Part shown: in pieces, positions 47,945-58,173 of the stretch | Numbering within the stretch: the first letter of the stretch is position 1 | Layout: each line of letters opens with the position of its first letter | DNA from: Trichaptum fuscoviolaceum | Lineage: Eukaryota > Basidiomycota > Agaricomycetes > Hymenochaetales > Trichaptaceae | Assembly: GCA_910574455.1 (NCBI GenBank) | Contig: CAJSYZ010000009.1 | Location: 4,791,040-4,855,039 of the forward strand | Direction: 5' to 3' | Length of the DNA: 64,000 nucleotides | The notes under the pieces: generated by a model | Seen by the model: only the letters and a program-made list of their open reading frames with translations | The model's database searches: none | What the model was told of the DNA's origin: nothing | Translations under genes and position numbers: made by a program

Positions 47945-48656
47945 AGCTCGAGACGGAAATCCGCAAATGGATGCTCTCGGTGAAGAAGAGAGACCACATT
48001 CGCATATCGAAGTTGAGAAAGCTCCGTCTGCTTCAGAAGACTACCGTGAAGGATTAGAGCAACAAAGAGTCGGGAGAGTGATAATGTAGCTTAATTTAAT
48101 CTTGTGCGTACAACTGGCCTGCACGACACAAACACGATGTGCGCGGAGCATTGCCTCATTAGCCTTTCTCTCTTGTGTAGTTTCTGTCATGCAATTAGTA
48201 TTTGTTCTAACCCCGAGAAGTGCCAATGTACTCAGGCGTCGGGAAAAAGGGAAAAAGCTTATATATAATTCCGGACGATTCCGGGCATTATAACTCAGCT
48301 GTCATGATTATTATAGATTATCACATGGCATCTGGCTTATACCGTGATTATAAGAAGTCATAATGCTTTCGATAGAATATAATCCTCCATAAGGCTTACT
48401 CTGACATTATAATCCTGCTATCTTGCTGATAGTCCCCTTGTAAGAATGGTATCATAATTATGTCCATCATATATTTTGCTAAAATGTCATACAATTATCT
48501 GAAAGGCATATAGCACTGTTATAAGAGTGATACAATTCAGATGCTAGTCTTACGAAGTAATACCGGAAATGCAAGTTTTAAAAGTCATTGTATTCTCAAT
48601 TTTTTCAGATTATACAGAAGAGCTATACTAAGAAGCTAACACTTCACAAGGTAAGA

Positions 48657-51260
48657 CTATGCAGGGTCCTGGAAGTTCGTGAGACCATCCCGGTCGCGTA
48701 CCACCAGGAGGAGCGGACTCGGGTCTCCCGCATTCTCAAAGCATTCCCGTGCAAGGTCGAAGCGCCAGATGGCCAGCGCGTGGTCACCGACTTCCGCATC
48801 TAGATCGTCGAGATGAAGCGCGAGGTCGAACTTATGATCGGGGTCTGTTGTAACCTGTAATGCGAGTTCCTTAAGATCTGTGAAAAGGATAGCAATTGAA
48901 TCAGTTTTGCTGTTGAATTCGATGATTCTCATACGGCCTGACGAAAAGGCCGCCTACAAGTGCCGCCGCTGCCGCATGCAGCCGCCTACAAGTATCGCCG
49001 CTGCCGCATGCATGACTGCAGACACGGAACCAATGATAAATAAGATAAAATACTGTAGAAATTAATGAAGTCATTGCATGTGCCACAGCTGTCCAAACTG
49101 CCGCATGCAGTGCCGCCTAGCTGTCAAAACTGCCGCCTACCTGTCAAAAATGCCGCATGCAAACCCTGGCACAGCCACTGAAGTGCCGCATACACTACCG
49201 CATACAGGCTTGAAGACTGCAGTCAAGCCGCATGCAGAGTTGCAACGGGGTCCCGAACCTTCCCAAAGCGTACTAGACTCAGGTACAAACACAGCCATGC
49301 ATTCAGTTTCCCACAGCCACTCATCAAATTGTAGATCTTGCATACGACAATATGATTACTTGCATAGCAGAAGTAGTTTAGATATAAAACAATCACAGTA
49401 CTGTCTATTGTAATGTACTAATAAGATATAAAATAAATGATAATTAACTACGAGAAATAGAGACCAAAATGGCACATGTATAGAAGGTGTAGGAAGTCGA
49501 TGAGAAGTCTTCGTAAAACTTGTCAATGCCCGTTACCCGGTTTTCGGTAATCCTTCAAGTTGTCCGCTTGGCTTGTCCCCTCAGGCTGTTCTCGGACACC
49601 AAGTCACACAGTATATTTGTCCTGATTTTAACTTAACAACACTTAATATAATACTTTCAACTAACTTAATACACCCAATATTGACTTAAGTAAATTGTAT
49701 GAGAATATATTTACTAAAGAGTGACCCAGACCATAGTCTCGTGACATTTATTTGGTCTTAGATAGATCTGAGATATTATCGGGGCTCTTGCCCCCGGTCA
49801 CTTACGAAACCGTAGGCGGCACTTTGTACAATGACCGCCTACGCCTATGTACTAGTACTGCATGCGGTCCTGTATAGAAAGTGCCGCCTACTGCATGCGG
49901 CAGCGGCGGCACTTGTAGGCGGCCTTTTCGTACAGCCGATTCTCATAGACGTACCCCGAGCTTCTAGGAAACGTGCGACTTTACTCCGCTGCTCTTTTGG
50001 TATAGTAGGCAGAATCTCCTCCGCAGCCTCCATAAAATATGTAGATTGCACTCACTCGGAAATACTTTAATGTCTCTATCGGCGAGATAAATGCGGTTGT
50101 GAGCGGGGACGTAGCCCAGTAGTTACTTAAAGCTATCGTTCCATGTCAGCGTGTAGAAGTCGAGGAGGATGAAGAGAGGAAACTTGTGTTACGATCTGTG
50201 TTTCACTGCCAATCAGGTCATTAAGCCGCTTAGCGGCATTCATGTAGATAAAGCTATTGCCAATCCACTTCGAGATCTTGACGCCAAAATGTGAAGTTCA
50301 ATGGAAGGACTAGTGATAGAGTGAGCAAGAAATCATACCTTTCAGAAATTTCTGCGACAACGTCAAATGCCTCTTCAACACCCTCATCTCCTGTGTCTAT
50401 CCCAGACAGGTGTTGGAGTCGGATGCCCATGCGAATGAAGAGCCGCTGCCAAATGTCTTGTTTCTCCATACCAGTGCGATGGAGATGATGTACTCTCCAT
50501 CTCCGACCACGGTGATGAAGCGCCCGTTAGGGGATTGTTGAAGGGAAGTCGCGAAAATTTCCGTCGTACCGAGTCCCCGCACAGACAGCGGGATGCGTTG
50601 TCCTTCGCGCGTCCCGCCTTCCGCAGCACCCTGGAGATTGCGGACAAGACGTCTGTCTTGCGGGTGTACACTTGCTTGCCTGAAGGATCCATGCTGTAGG
50701 AAGGCTCGTCACGGCCAAGTTTGACCACAACCACACCTTCGTCGTACCCTACGGCAACCTCGTTTCCCTGCGGTCGGATAGCAATGTACCATACACACTC
50801 AAGAGCGTAGCTCAAGGAGTTTTCCAGGCGGTACGTGGCCGAGTTCCTGATCTTAATCGTACCATCCTCCGAACCGCTGACTATCAAAGGGAGGCTGGAG
50901 TGAAAGACGGCAAACGAGACGTTGTTGGTGTGCGCCTCCATCGTCTGGACACAACTTTTGCTTAGATAGTCCGATATTTTTATTTGAATACAAAGTTCAT
51001 AATGTTGTGCGTATGTGTCCTTCAGATATCTTCAGAGCTAATTAGACGAGGTCTGATTTTGGAGTGGTAGATGTACGCACCCGAATACATTTCCACTATT
51101 TATCCCAGTCCCATGCTTTGATAGTCATATCATCGCAGCCCGTCAACACGTTACTAAGTGTAGGATAAACAGAAATTAATCGAATGTAATCAGGATAGGC
51201 CTCGAATGCAGTCACTTTCTCGCGAGTGTTGTAATTGAAGACCCGTAGCTGGAAGTCGTG
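48657..51260 (-). pseudogene. Coatomer beta-prime subunit (Sec27/COPB2-like) fragments
   Basis: The minus strand contains several pieces of the COPI coat subunit that carries WD40 repeats. At 51260-51090 it reads VFNYNTREKV, then YPDYIRLISVYPT, ending TIKAWDWDK. At 50941-50650 it reads HTNNVSFAVFH, SGSEDGTIKI, NEVAVGYDEGVVVVKLG and EPSYSMDPSGKQVYTR. At 50582-50400 come GTTEIFATSLQ and SPNGRFITVVGDGEYI. EEILPTIPKEQRSKVARFLE lies near 50020, and LALQVTTDPDHKFDLALH with WRFDLARECFENAGD at 48860-48690. Pieces are in the correct order but the middle WD40 repeats are deleted. Frames shift, and a 1-kb element interrupts the sequence at 48934-49937. It is non-functional. Confidence 0.85.
48934..49937. 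mobile_element. 1-kb nested element with 10-bp target duplication
   Basis: The element is flanked by the direct repeat GATTCTCATA (48924-48933 and 49938-49947) and splits the coatomer fragment between the residues FLEARG and KELALQV. Its ends are inverted repeats sharing ACGAAAAGGCCGCCTACAAG followed by TGCCGCCGCTGCCGCATGCAG-like sequence. Further TGCCGCATGCA and TGCCGCCTAC motifs fill both flanks. A duplication of 9-11 bp is typical of Mutator-like elements, so a small non-autonomous member is the best guess. It has no coding capacity. Confidence 0.78.
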
Positions 51261-51356
51261 ATGTTTTCACGGACTTAGCGATTTCAGGCTTGAGGCACGA
51301 TGATGCTGCGGAGTTTGAATTATCAACAAGACCGTCACGCGTCGCGTTCAACGAGC

Positions 51357-51435
51357 TCTCCTCCCTCCCTCTCTCTCTCTCTTTCCTTCCTCGTCATTGT
51401 TCATCCATCCCCTCCTCCATCCATCCATCCCCAGG
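51357..51435 (+). repeat. CT-rich and CATC microsatellite
   Basis: A run of CTCCCTC/CTCTCT is followed by CATCC repeats, between the coatomer and kinase relics. This is simple-sequence DNA. Confidence 0.75.
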
Positions 51436-51589
51436 ATGGCCTTCAAATCTATGTATTTCTGCTGTTGATGGTATGTGATTGTACTCTCCTCGTATTTCTT
51501 TTTCTTTTTTTGATGATTTACTACTGTGCCACCCGAGTGTGACTGTATGCTTGCATACTACGTTACACCTGTGGCACGGTGGCAGTGTC

Positions 51590-52990
51590 ACGCGGGAACA
51601 CGGACGCTGCAAAGCTCGCCCGCGAGACGCTCTGCAGACGACTTGACGACTACAGGCTCGAAGCCGTCCTCGGGAAAGGCGGACTCAGCCGTGGACATCT
51701 CCCACCGCGAATACGGCAAGAAGGTCGTGTTCAAACAGATTCCACGCGCGAATGTCGACCGAGACTGTCGGGACATGTTGACAGAGAAGAAGATCCTTTC
51801 TGACCTGGCTTTACTTAACTCACCCTATTTTACCCCTCTTATAGAATGCTTCATGGACCCGCACAACTTCATCATCATCCAGGGCTTGGCCGCCGGTGGT
51901 ACTTTGTGAGGTGCGATGAGCAACGCGAAGAAGCTGTTCCGCATGCATGAAATCAAGTTCATCATGGCGCAACTTGTACGTCTCCGCTTCCTTTCCCCCA
52001 AGTTGTATCTCATATTTTCCCATAGTGCTATGCCGTGGGCACCCTGCACAACCAGGCCATCGTCCATCGCGACTTAAGCCCGACAGCGTCTTCATGGATG
52101 AGCACGGTCGGCTCGTCATTGGGGACTTCGGCCTCGCACACGTTTTCAATGGACATGCGGTAGGCATTGACGAGGTACTAACTTACGATGACTATTGGCA
52201 CAGGACTAAGGGCGTGTGAGGCGCGACGGGCTACATGGCATTAGAGATGCTCCGCGGCGACCATTACTCGTACAAGGCCGACGGTTTCTCCGTTGGCGTC
52301 ATGTTCTATGAGCTTGTCTTCGGCGGGGTGAGTTTCCTCTGTTCCAACCCATCACTCTCACTGACACCGCCTTTATTAGCTGGCCTTCTGTGCGAGGGAT
52401 CACAAGGATCTGGAAGCCAGCGCACTATACGAAAGCGTGTTCATTCCTCTGTTCCGCAAGCGCTACCCAGAGGCATGCCATCTGATGCGGCGTTTGCTAG
52501 CCAAGAACCTAGACCACCGCATCCCGATGCAAGATACCTTGCAGAGCCGGTACTTCCGAGGAGTGTAAGTCAGTCAACCGCATCTGCACCATTCTCTAGC
52601 TAACCTCCGCCGCAGAAACTGGGATCAGGTCGCAAATAAGACAAAGCCTGTCCCCGCTGGGTGGAAGACTGCACCACATAAGGTCCAGGAAGGCGCGTAC
52701 CTCAGCATGTGCGTCCTTGTCGACGACCCGAAGGCTCTCATGCGCTGGCGTCCTGACCCTGCTGAGTACGAGTTCCCCGCCCCCCTTCGCTGGCGACCAG
52801 GGAAAGAATTCCAGCCTGCTTTTCGCCCATCTTCATGCAACCGCCAGCGTTTTCTTTTGATCTGCGAGAGGGTCGTCTCGCAGTTAGCCTCAGAGTTAAA
52901 GAGATCCTCGATCGTCGTATTGCTACTCTTGCCAACGGTTTCTCCGTTGGCGTCATGTTCTGCGAGCTTGTCTTTGACAGTGTGGGTTTC
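51590..52990 (+). pseudogene. AGC-type protein kinase relic, second copy
   Basis: It is related to 32600-33945 and also retains part of the N-lobe: KKVVFKQIPRANVDRDC and TEKKILSDLALLNSPYFTPL, then a stop (TGA at 51907-51909) after GLAAGGTL. The catalytic loop IVHRDL is intact but one base is missing directly after it, shifting the frame into SVFMDEHGRLVIGDFGLAHV. HRD and DFG are therefore still readable, unlike the other copy. A TGA at about 52217 falls where CGTPGYMAPE is expected. The C-lobe and tail (NWDQVANKTKPVPAGW) follow. A short exon stretch (FSVGVMFYELVF, about 52290-52320) is repeated near 52938-52976. It cannot encode a working kinase. Confidence 0.78.
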
Positions 52991-53549
52991 TTGTATGTAG
53001 CTAGTACTAAAATAATATAATCTGCTTTTAATTCTATTATTTTGCGAGCAAGTGAGAAGGCCCATAAGAACTACTCAGAGTTCTATCACCTTCTAGTGAA
53101 CGTAAGGCTCATAATCCAATACATTTCTACAGAATCACGTAGATGAGCTATCATTCTGATAGTGATTCTAAGCAATTATGCAGATTATAATGTCTGTGAT
53201 TAAATATAAGGCTTCATAATGTGTTATAATATGCATAATGATTATGAAGATTATATTACATTCCAGCCCTTATAAGTCTCATAATCCACTATAATCTCTC
53301 ACAAGTACATATAAGAGCTATAATGATTACGGAGATTTTATTACAATGTAGACATTACAAGGTTTGGAATTGCTTATAATCGCCGTAAGTCTCGCAAGCG
53401 ATTAGAACTATATATCCAACAGATTACATCTTCTATTAGAATTCTACCCTAATATATGTGTTACGTCGCCGAGGTAGCGAATATATGAGATTTTAGCTCA
53501 TTACGGGTAATTATGTTAGTTATAATCTTTTTCCCTTTTTCCCGATGGG

Positions 53550-55860
53550 AGTGCTTCAATCATAGTAAATACCAAAGGATTCGTATAGTGCACACGGATA
53601 TAATCAGTCTCCTTTATAAAAGAGGTACAGATCGTACAGACAGCAGCAGCACCCTACTACAGCCAACCATACCTGCTCACGTAGACTGAAAAACCAACGC
53701 GCTGGAGAACGTCAACGCGCTCGCCAACTGGCGCGTACCGACGCCCTTGCGGATGGACTGCTTCTTCGTGATGCTCTCCGTGTTCCCCGCCAATTTCAAT
53801 ACGATGTTTAGCGCGCTGGGTATCCCCGTCACTTCCGACTTGTCCGGTACGCAGAGCTCACACATGGCATGTGCACTCGTCAGTTTGGGGTTGGCGTTCA
53901 GGGTGGGCGCTAAGTAGCGAGGCTGGACCGTTGTGTTAATGGAAGCGAGGCAAGTATGGGTGTGGGTCTGGGCCTTTATTACTGAAATTCCGAGAAACGA
54001 TGGCTCAGGGTACTGTCAGCCAGATAGGATGGGGCATATCGTCATCTGCAAGTCAGATCTGATTTTCCTTTTCGTGCCCCCTACGCTAGTGGAATACTGA
54101 CTGCGTTTGCCTAGACAATTGGGAATACTCTTCTGTCACTATTTTGGTTTCCAGAGGAACCACCGCACATCAGACTTGCTCTGTGTATTAGGGCGACACG
54201 GAGGCTCGCACAGGCGGTTCTTCGAACAGCATAGTTTGAGAAAGAGCACGAGGAATTGACAAAGGTTGAGGCGATGGAGGTTGAGGAGCTTGACACCAGC
54301 TCGTCTGAACAGAACGAATGTCCAGTGGTAAAACAGGACCAAATGAAAGTGGATACCGAAAAGGATTGCATGACGTTAATATTGAATTGCTGTTTGTCTA
54401 GACGGGAGACAAGACGAGAATGGTAAGGAGCCATCGATCGTGATAACGCAGACCGTGAGATAAGAGATGCAACTCAAAAAGAAGAGCGATAAGATGGTTT
54501 GAACGCGAGAGTTGCCAGACGGAAATGCTTGGGAGTGCTTCGGGATGCAACAGAGTTGTGCATAAGTAGAGGAGGGCTGGTACTATCGGCTTATCAGTAT
54601 AGCATCTCGAAGTTATTCAACGGAGGTAAGAGACAAGAGGAAGCCGTAAACACTCATCGATAAAATTAATCCTTCCAAGACGACTGGCTCCTAAGACCTT
54701 TGTAGTTCTCCGAGATGACTGCAGATATGACACATGCACTCCACTTGGCCCCTGGCGATCATCGCCGATCCTTCGCGGTCGATGCTGTCCAATTGGCAAT
54801 CCAGATCGGAATCGACTAAGAAAGTCTCCGGATATTGAAGACAGCAGAAGGAAACCCAGCACCCTTGTTCTTTAAGAGAGTGGCTTTGAGTCCGTTGATG
54901 TCCGTAGCACTCTGCCCACCGATGAAAGATTTCATCCATGGTGGCAACCAGAAAGACATCGTGGAGAGACAGTTGCGGTATGGCGGTGGTTTACGTTCTC
55001 ACGGTTCCAGGCACAATAACCTCGCCGACTCCGAGTCCCCCTTGCTCTGGTCTTTGGTCGATTGACCAAGTCTTGCGATTGCTCCAATACCCGCACTTCA
55101 TCGTTAGGAAGTATTGCACTGACTTGCCCAGTATTACAATTCTGGTGCCCTGCGGTAGAGAAAACGCAAATCACTTTCGTATTGATTTCTATGGGAGACA
55201 ATGGCCGGGGTAACAAAAGGACCATACGCATTACAGTATAGGACAGTGGACTAATGTGACACTAGGGGAATGTTCGTCGTCGTCGATCAGCAATAACGGA
55301 GGGCCCAGCACAAGCTCTACCCAAATCGACCGTAGCCACCTTAGTATCCCTGCCCGCACCAGAGCCCTCCTTTCTTGACCAGACCCCGGCCGACTAGCAC
55401 ACTACGCCACTTATGAAACCTCACAAACGCTACCTCATGGTCCGGCTTCCCCAACATCCAGCAAGGGAATTGTGTAAAGAATTCAACTTGAAGGTTGCCG
55501 AGGGTTGCAGAGTAAAGGGGTCCGTGGGCGATGAGGGCGTTTGCAGTCGGTGGGGTCGCCGACGGGGTTCAATGCGCCGCTGCGCGAGTAAAACGAGCGG
55601 CAATCCAACCCCTCTCTCCGGCGAGGACTGTGCAGAGGACAACGGCACGCATGCGCGAGGAGGTGAGATCTGTGATAGACTGCGTGAGGTCGGGTCGTTG
55701 TGGAAGCGACTAGGGCAGAACGGCCAACAGGTCTCCGTTATGATTGCACGGCACATCCGGATGAAGAGCGATGCCTTACAAGGAGGGAAATGGGGCCATG
55801 AGAAAGAGGAGAAGAAGGAAGACGCAATGTCGAGCGAGGTTGGAACCAGAAGAAAATTAC
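53550..55860. repeat. Block M, copy 3
   Basis: Counterpart of 9231-11500, resuming exactly where the 5.3-kb element ends. From about 55150 to 55800 it is almost base-for-base the same as 10790-11440. A 215-residue plus-strand frame (55413-56060) and a 195-residue minus-strand frame (56017-55430) overlap here. Both are broken in the other copies, so I do not call them genes. Confidence 0.6.
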
Positions 55861-56329
55861 TGGGACAGTGGATCTTCATAGTCCTTCCGAGTCGATGCAG
55901 ATTGTGCGCAAGAGGTGATCTACATACGAGCGTCTCGCCCAGCCTTTCCTGCATTCGACCCAGCTCAACTTCTCCGTCCCTCGCTGCAGCCTCTTTCCCT
56001 GCTATCGGTGTGCACATGTTTCAAAGAGAAGTATGGAACCATGTAATTCAGATGGAATAGGTGGACGAGAAGGACAGAGGAGGGGAAAGACAACCGGAAG
56101 GCCTGCGTCCGCCTAAAGTGTGTTTGCATGGTGGGTGAGGGACTGACGTATCGAGGCGAAGGACAAACACGCTCGGTCAAGTTGGGCATTGCGCACCGTT
56201 CAGAAGATGTTCGTATTTAACGTGACACCACCATAACAGAAGTGTCGAGAGGTGCGAACAGTAATCGTGAAGAGTGCAAAGACTCTGCATCCGCGGCGTT
56301 GTCATCACATCCATGACCCAGGAGTCTAA

Positions 56330-57990
56330 ATACGGCGCAGAACCAGTCTCGGCCAGGTCATCACAGAGAGTCGCGGTGACAGACCTGAACAGAGAGAGGG
56401 AAGTCAGTATTGGTCGTGCAAGGTATGTCATAATCAAGACAGAATCGACATGTAGTCTCATATGCCCGATAAGACGTCGAAGTTAATTAATTTGAAAGGT
56501 CTCTTTCTCTGGACCGCACGGGAAGGCAACACTCACTTTTCGTCATCGGTCGCATATGTACACGCGTGTGCAATGAGGCGTTTTGACGTTTTGATGAAGA
56601 GGCACAGCGATTGCCAGTGTTGCGGGTCGCCCAATCTGAAGAAGGCCTTGGTAATCTCCAGATGCCCTCCGGCACGCGCTTTCGGATGCCCTTGCAGTAA
56701 TGAAGGAAGGAAGAGGGAGATGGGCTCGGGCAAAGACGGCTCGACGTACGGCATGAAGGCAGGAAGTGGTAGCCCATCGACGCGAAGACAATGTCGATGG
56801 TGGGAGTCTGCGGCGATTCGGATCTCCACGTAAATGGCTAGTTTGGCTTCAAAGAGCCTATCGTCTCTAATCGACTCGGTGTCGTCATCTTCGATATTGA
56901 TAGTCGAAATTACGTAGTTGCCAATGTGAAAAGCTCGGAAAGCTTTTGATCAGCTAGAACAGTCAGCCTTGGGTAAATCAGGATTTGAGGAATGCTCACC
57001 AGAGCCCAACTACTCGAGTTTCTGTGTCTCTAACAACGTCGACATTACCTGGCTGATGTGGACGCGAGTCGGCTCCAACCGCTCTCGCCAGCGCGTCGTT
57101 GGGAGAGTTGTACTCCCTCAAGCGTGTGTTGCCCGTCTTGACGCCATTGAAGGCCTACATATCGCGTCTGCGAAGTACGACGAAATGCCTTCCTTCAATA
57201 TAGCCTCCAAGACTGACACCTCTCAGATCCATCCCATCTCCTTCCCTTCTCTAGACAAAATGTGGAAGTGCTTCAGCTTATTCATCGTCGGTGCTACGGA
57301 AGGAAGTTACTCGCGACGTGTACGTGTCGAGCCCGGTCGCGCCAGAAGCGGCCGCCTTGACCTTGAGCGGCGCGGTGTTGAACAGGCCCGAGAGGCGCTC
57401 GATGAGAAGTGCGAGGTAGCCTTCGACAACTTCCTGCAGCAGAGCAAGCAGCATAACAAGCGGCGTACATGCCAGGCGCTGCGTCGCAACATCAGCAACG
57501 TGCACCATGGAGGCTGAGTTGAGCACAACGTACCTCCCCGACATCCACTAGGAAAGGTAGCCGATAGCAGTGCACAAGCCGGTATCGTGGTCTTGAAGTC
57601 AACGCTGGAAGAATGGCCAGTGTCATGTATCCCGAGTGACTCGCGACGACAACACCGAGCGAGATCATCGCGCCACGACGCGCATCTGGCGTTGGACGTG
57701 CACTCGACAAGACGCACTTGATGAGGTAGCTGAACGCAAGGAGATTTGTGCTGGAAGGAATGGCATTGCGAGCGTGTTGATGATGTGCAGCGCAGAACGC
57801 GAAGGTGTGTCTTCATGGGTTCGGCCCTACTAGTTGAGGAATGGCATTGTTGAGCAGAGGTACCTCCTGCATTTTAAATCCAGAATGTCGTCCTTCTCCT
57901 GCATGTCCCTCTCAATGCACGTCACAGACAGGTGCATGTACGTCGCCGCTCTCTGGATCTTGCAGGAAACTCTCGAAACTCTGACAGGGT
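56330..57990 (-). pseudogene. Decayed Kap123/importin-4-like karyopherin, copy D
   Basis: Shares sequence and truncation with copy C (no C-terminal piece). Minus-strand remnants around 57540-57300 correspond to the part of copy C with ANLATQRL and ERLSGLFNTAPLKVKA. Remnants around 57960-57880 match the early HEAT-repeat piece. Frames are scrambled throughout. It sits upstream of membrane-protein copy 5, but the two are separated by the element at 58174-61923. Confidence 0.6.
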
Positions 57991-58173
57991 GGTCGAGAGC
58001 TACAGCCAGTGATCGTGAAGACGCAAGAATGCGGAGCGTTTTCGGCGTTACTAAATTGTCACATCCTTGCCAGTGACCGTGACCGTGACTCCTCGGAGTT
58101 TCGGAATCAACTTCGAGTTGGCCGCCGATTGCGGACCTGCACTCTTCCTCCGACGTTCATCACAGGCCAGCTC

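Larger units (their letters stand above)
48237..53547. mobile_element. 5.3-kb inverted-repeat element carrying host gene fragments
   Basis: Perfect 19-bp inverted repeats TCGGGAAAAAGGGAAAAAG lie at 48239-48257 and 53527-53545. They extend two bases outward with one mismatch. The empty site is preserved after copy 1 at 9231-9240, so the borders can be set at 48237 and 53547, with GG on both sides as a probable 2-bp duplication. The outer 300 bp at each end are AT-rich and full of TTATAATC/GATTATAA motifs, likely subterminal binding repeats. There is no transposase. The cargo is a scrambled coatomer beta-prime fragment (minus) and an AGC-kinase relic (plus). A 2-bp duplication would suit a CACTA-like element, but the terminal bases do not match CACTA, so the superfamily is open. 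Confidence 0.82.

Noticed and set aside
55413..56060. 215-residue plus-strand open frame and 195-residue antisense frame in block M
   Set aside because: Both are interrupted in the counterparts at 11051-11422 and 40346-40543, show no recognisable motif, and overlap each other. This fits GC-rich degenerate DNA better than a gene.
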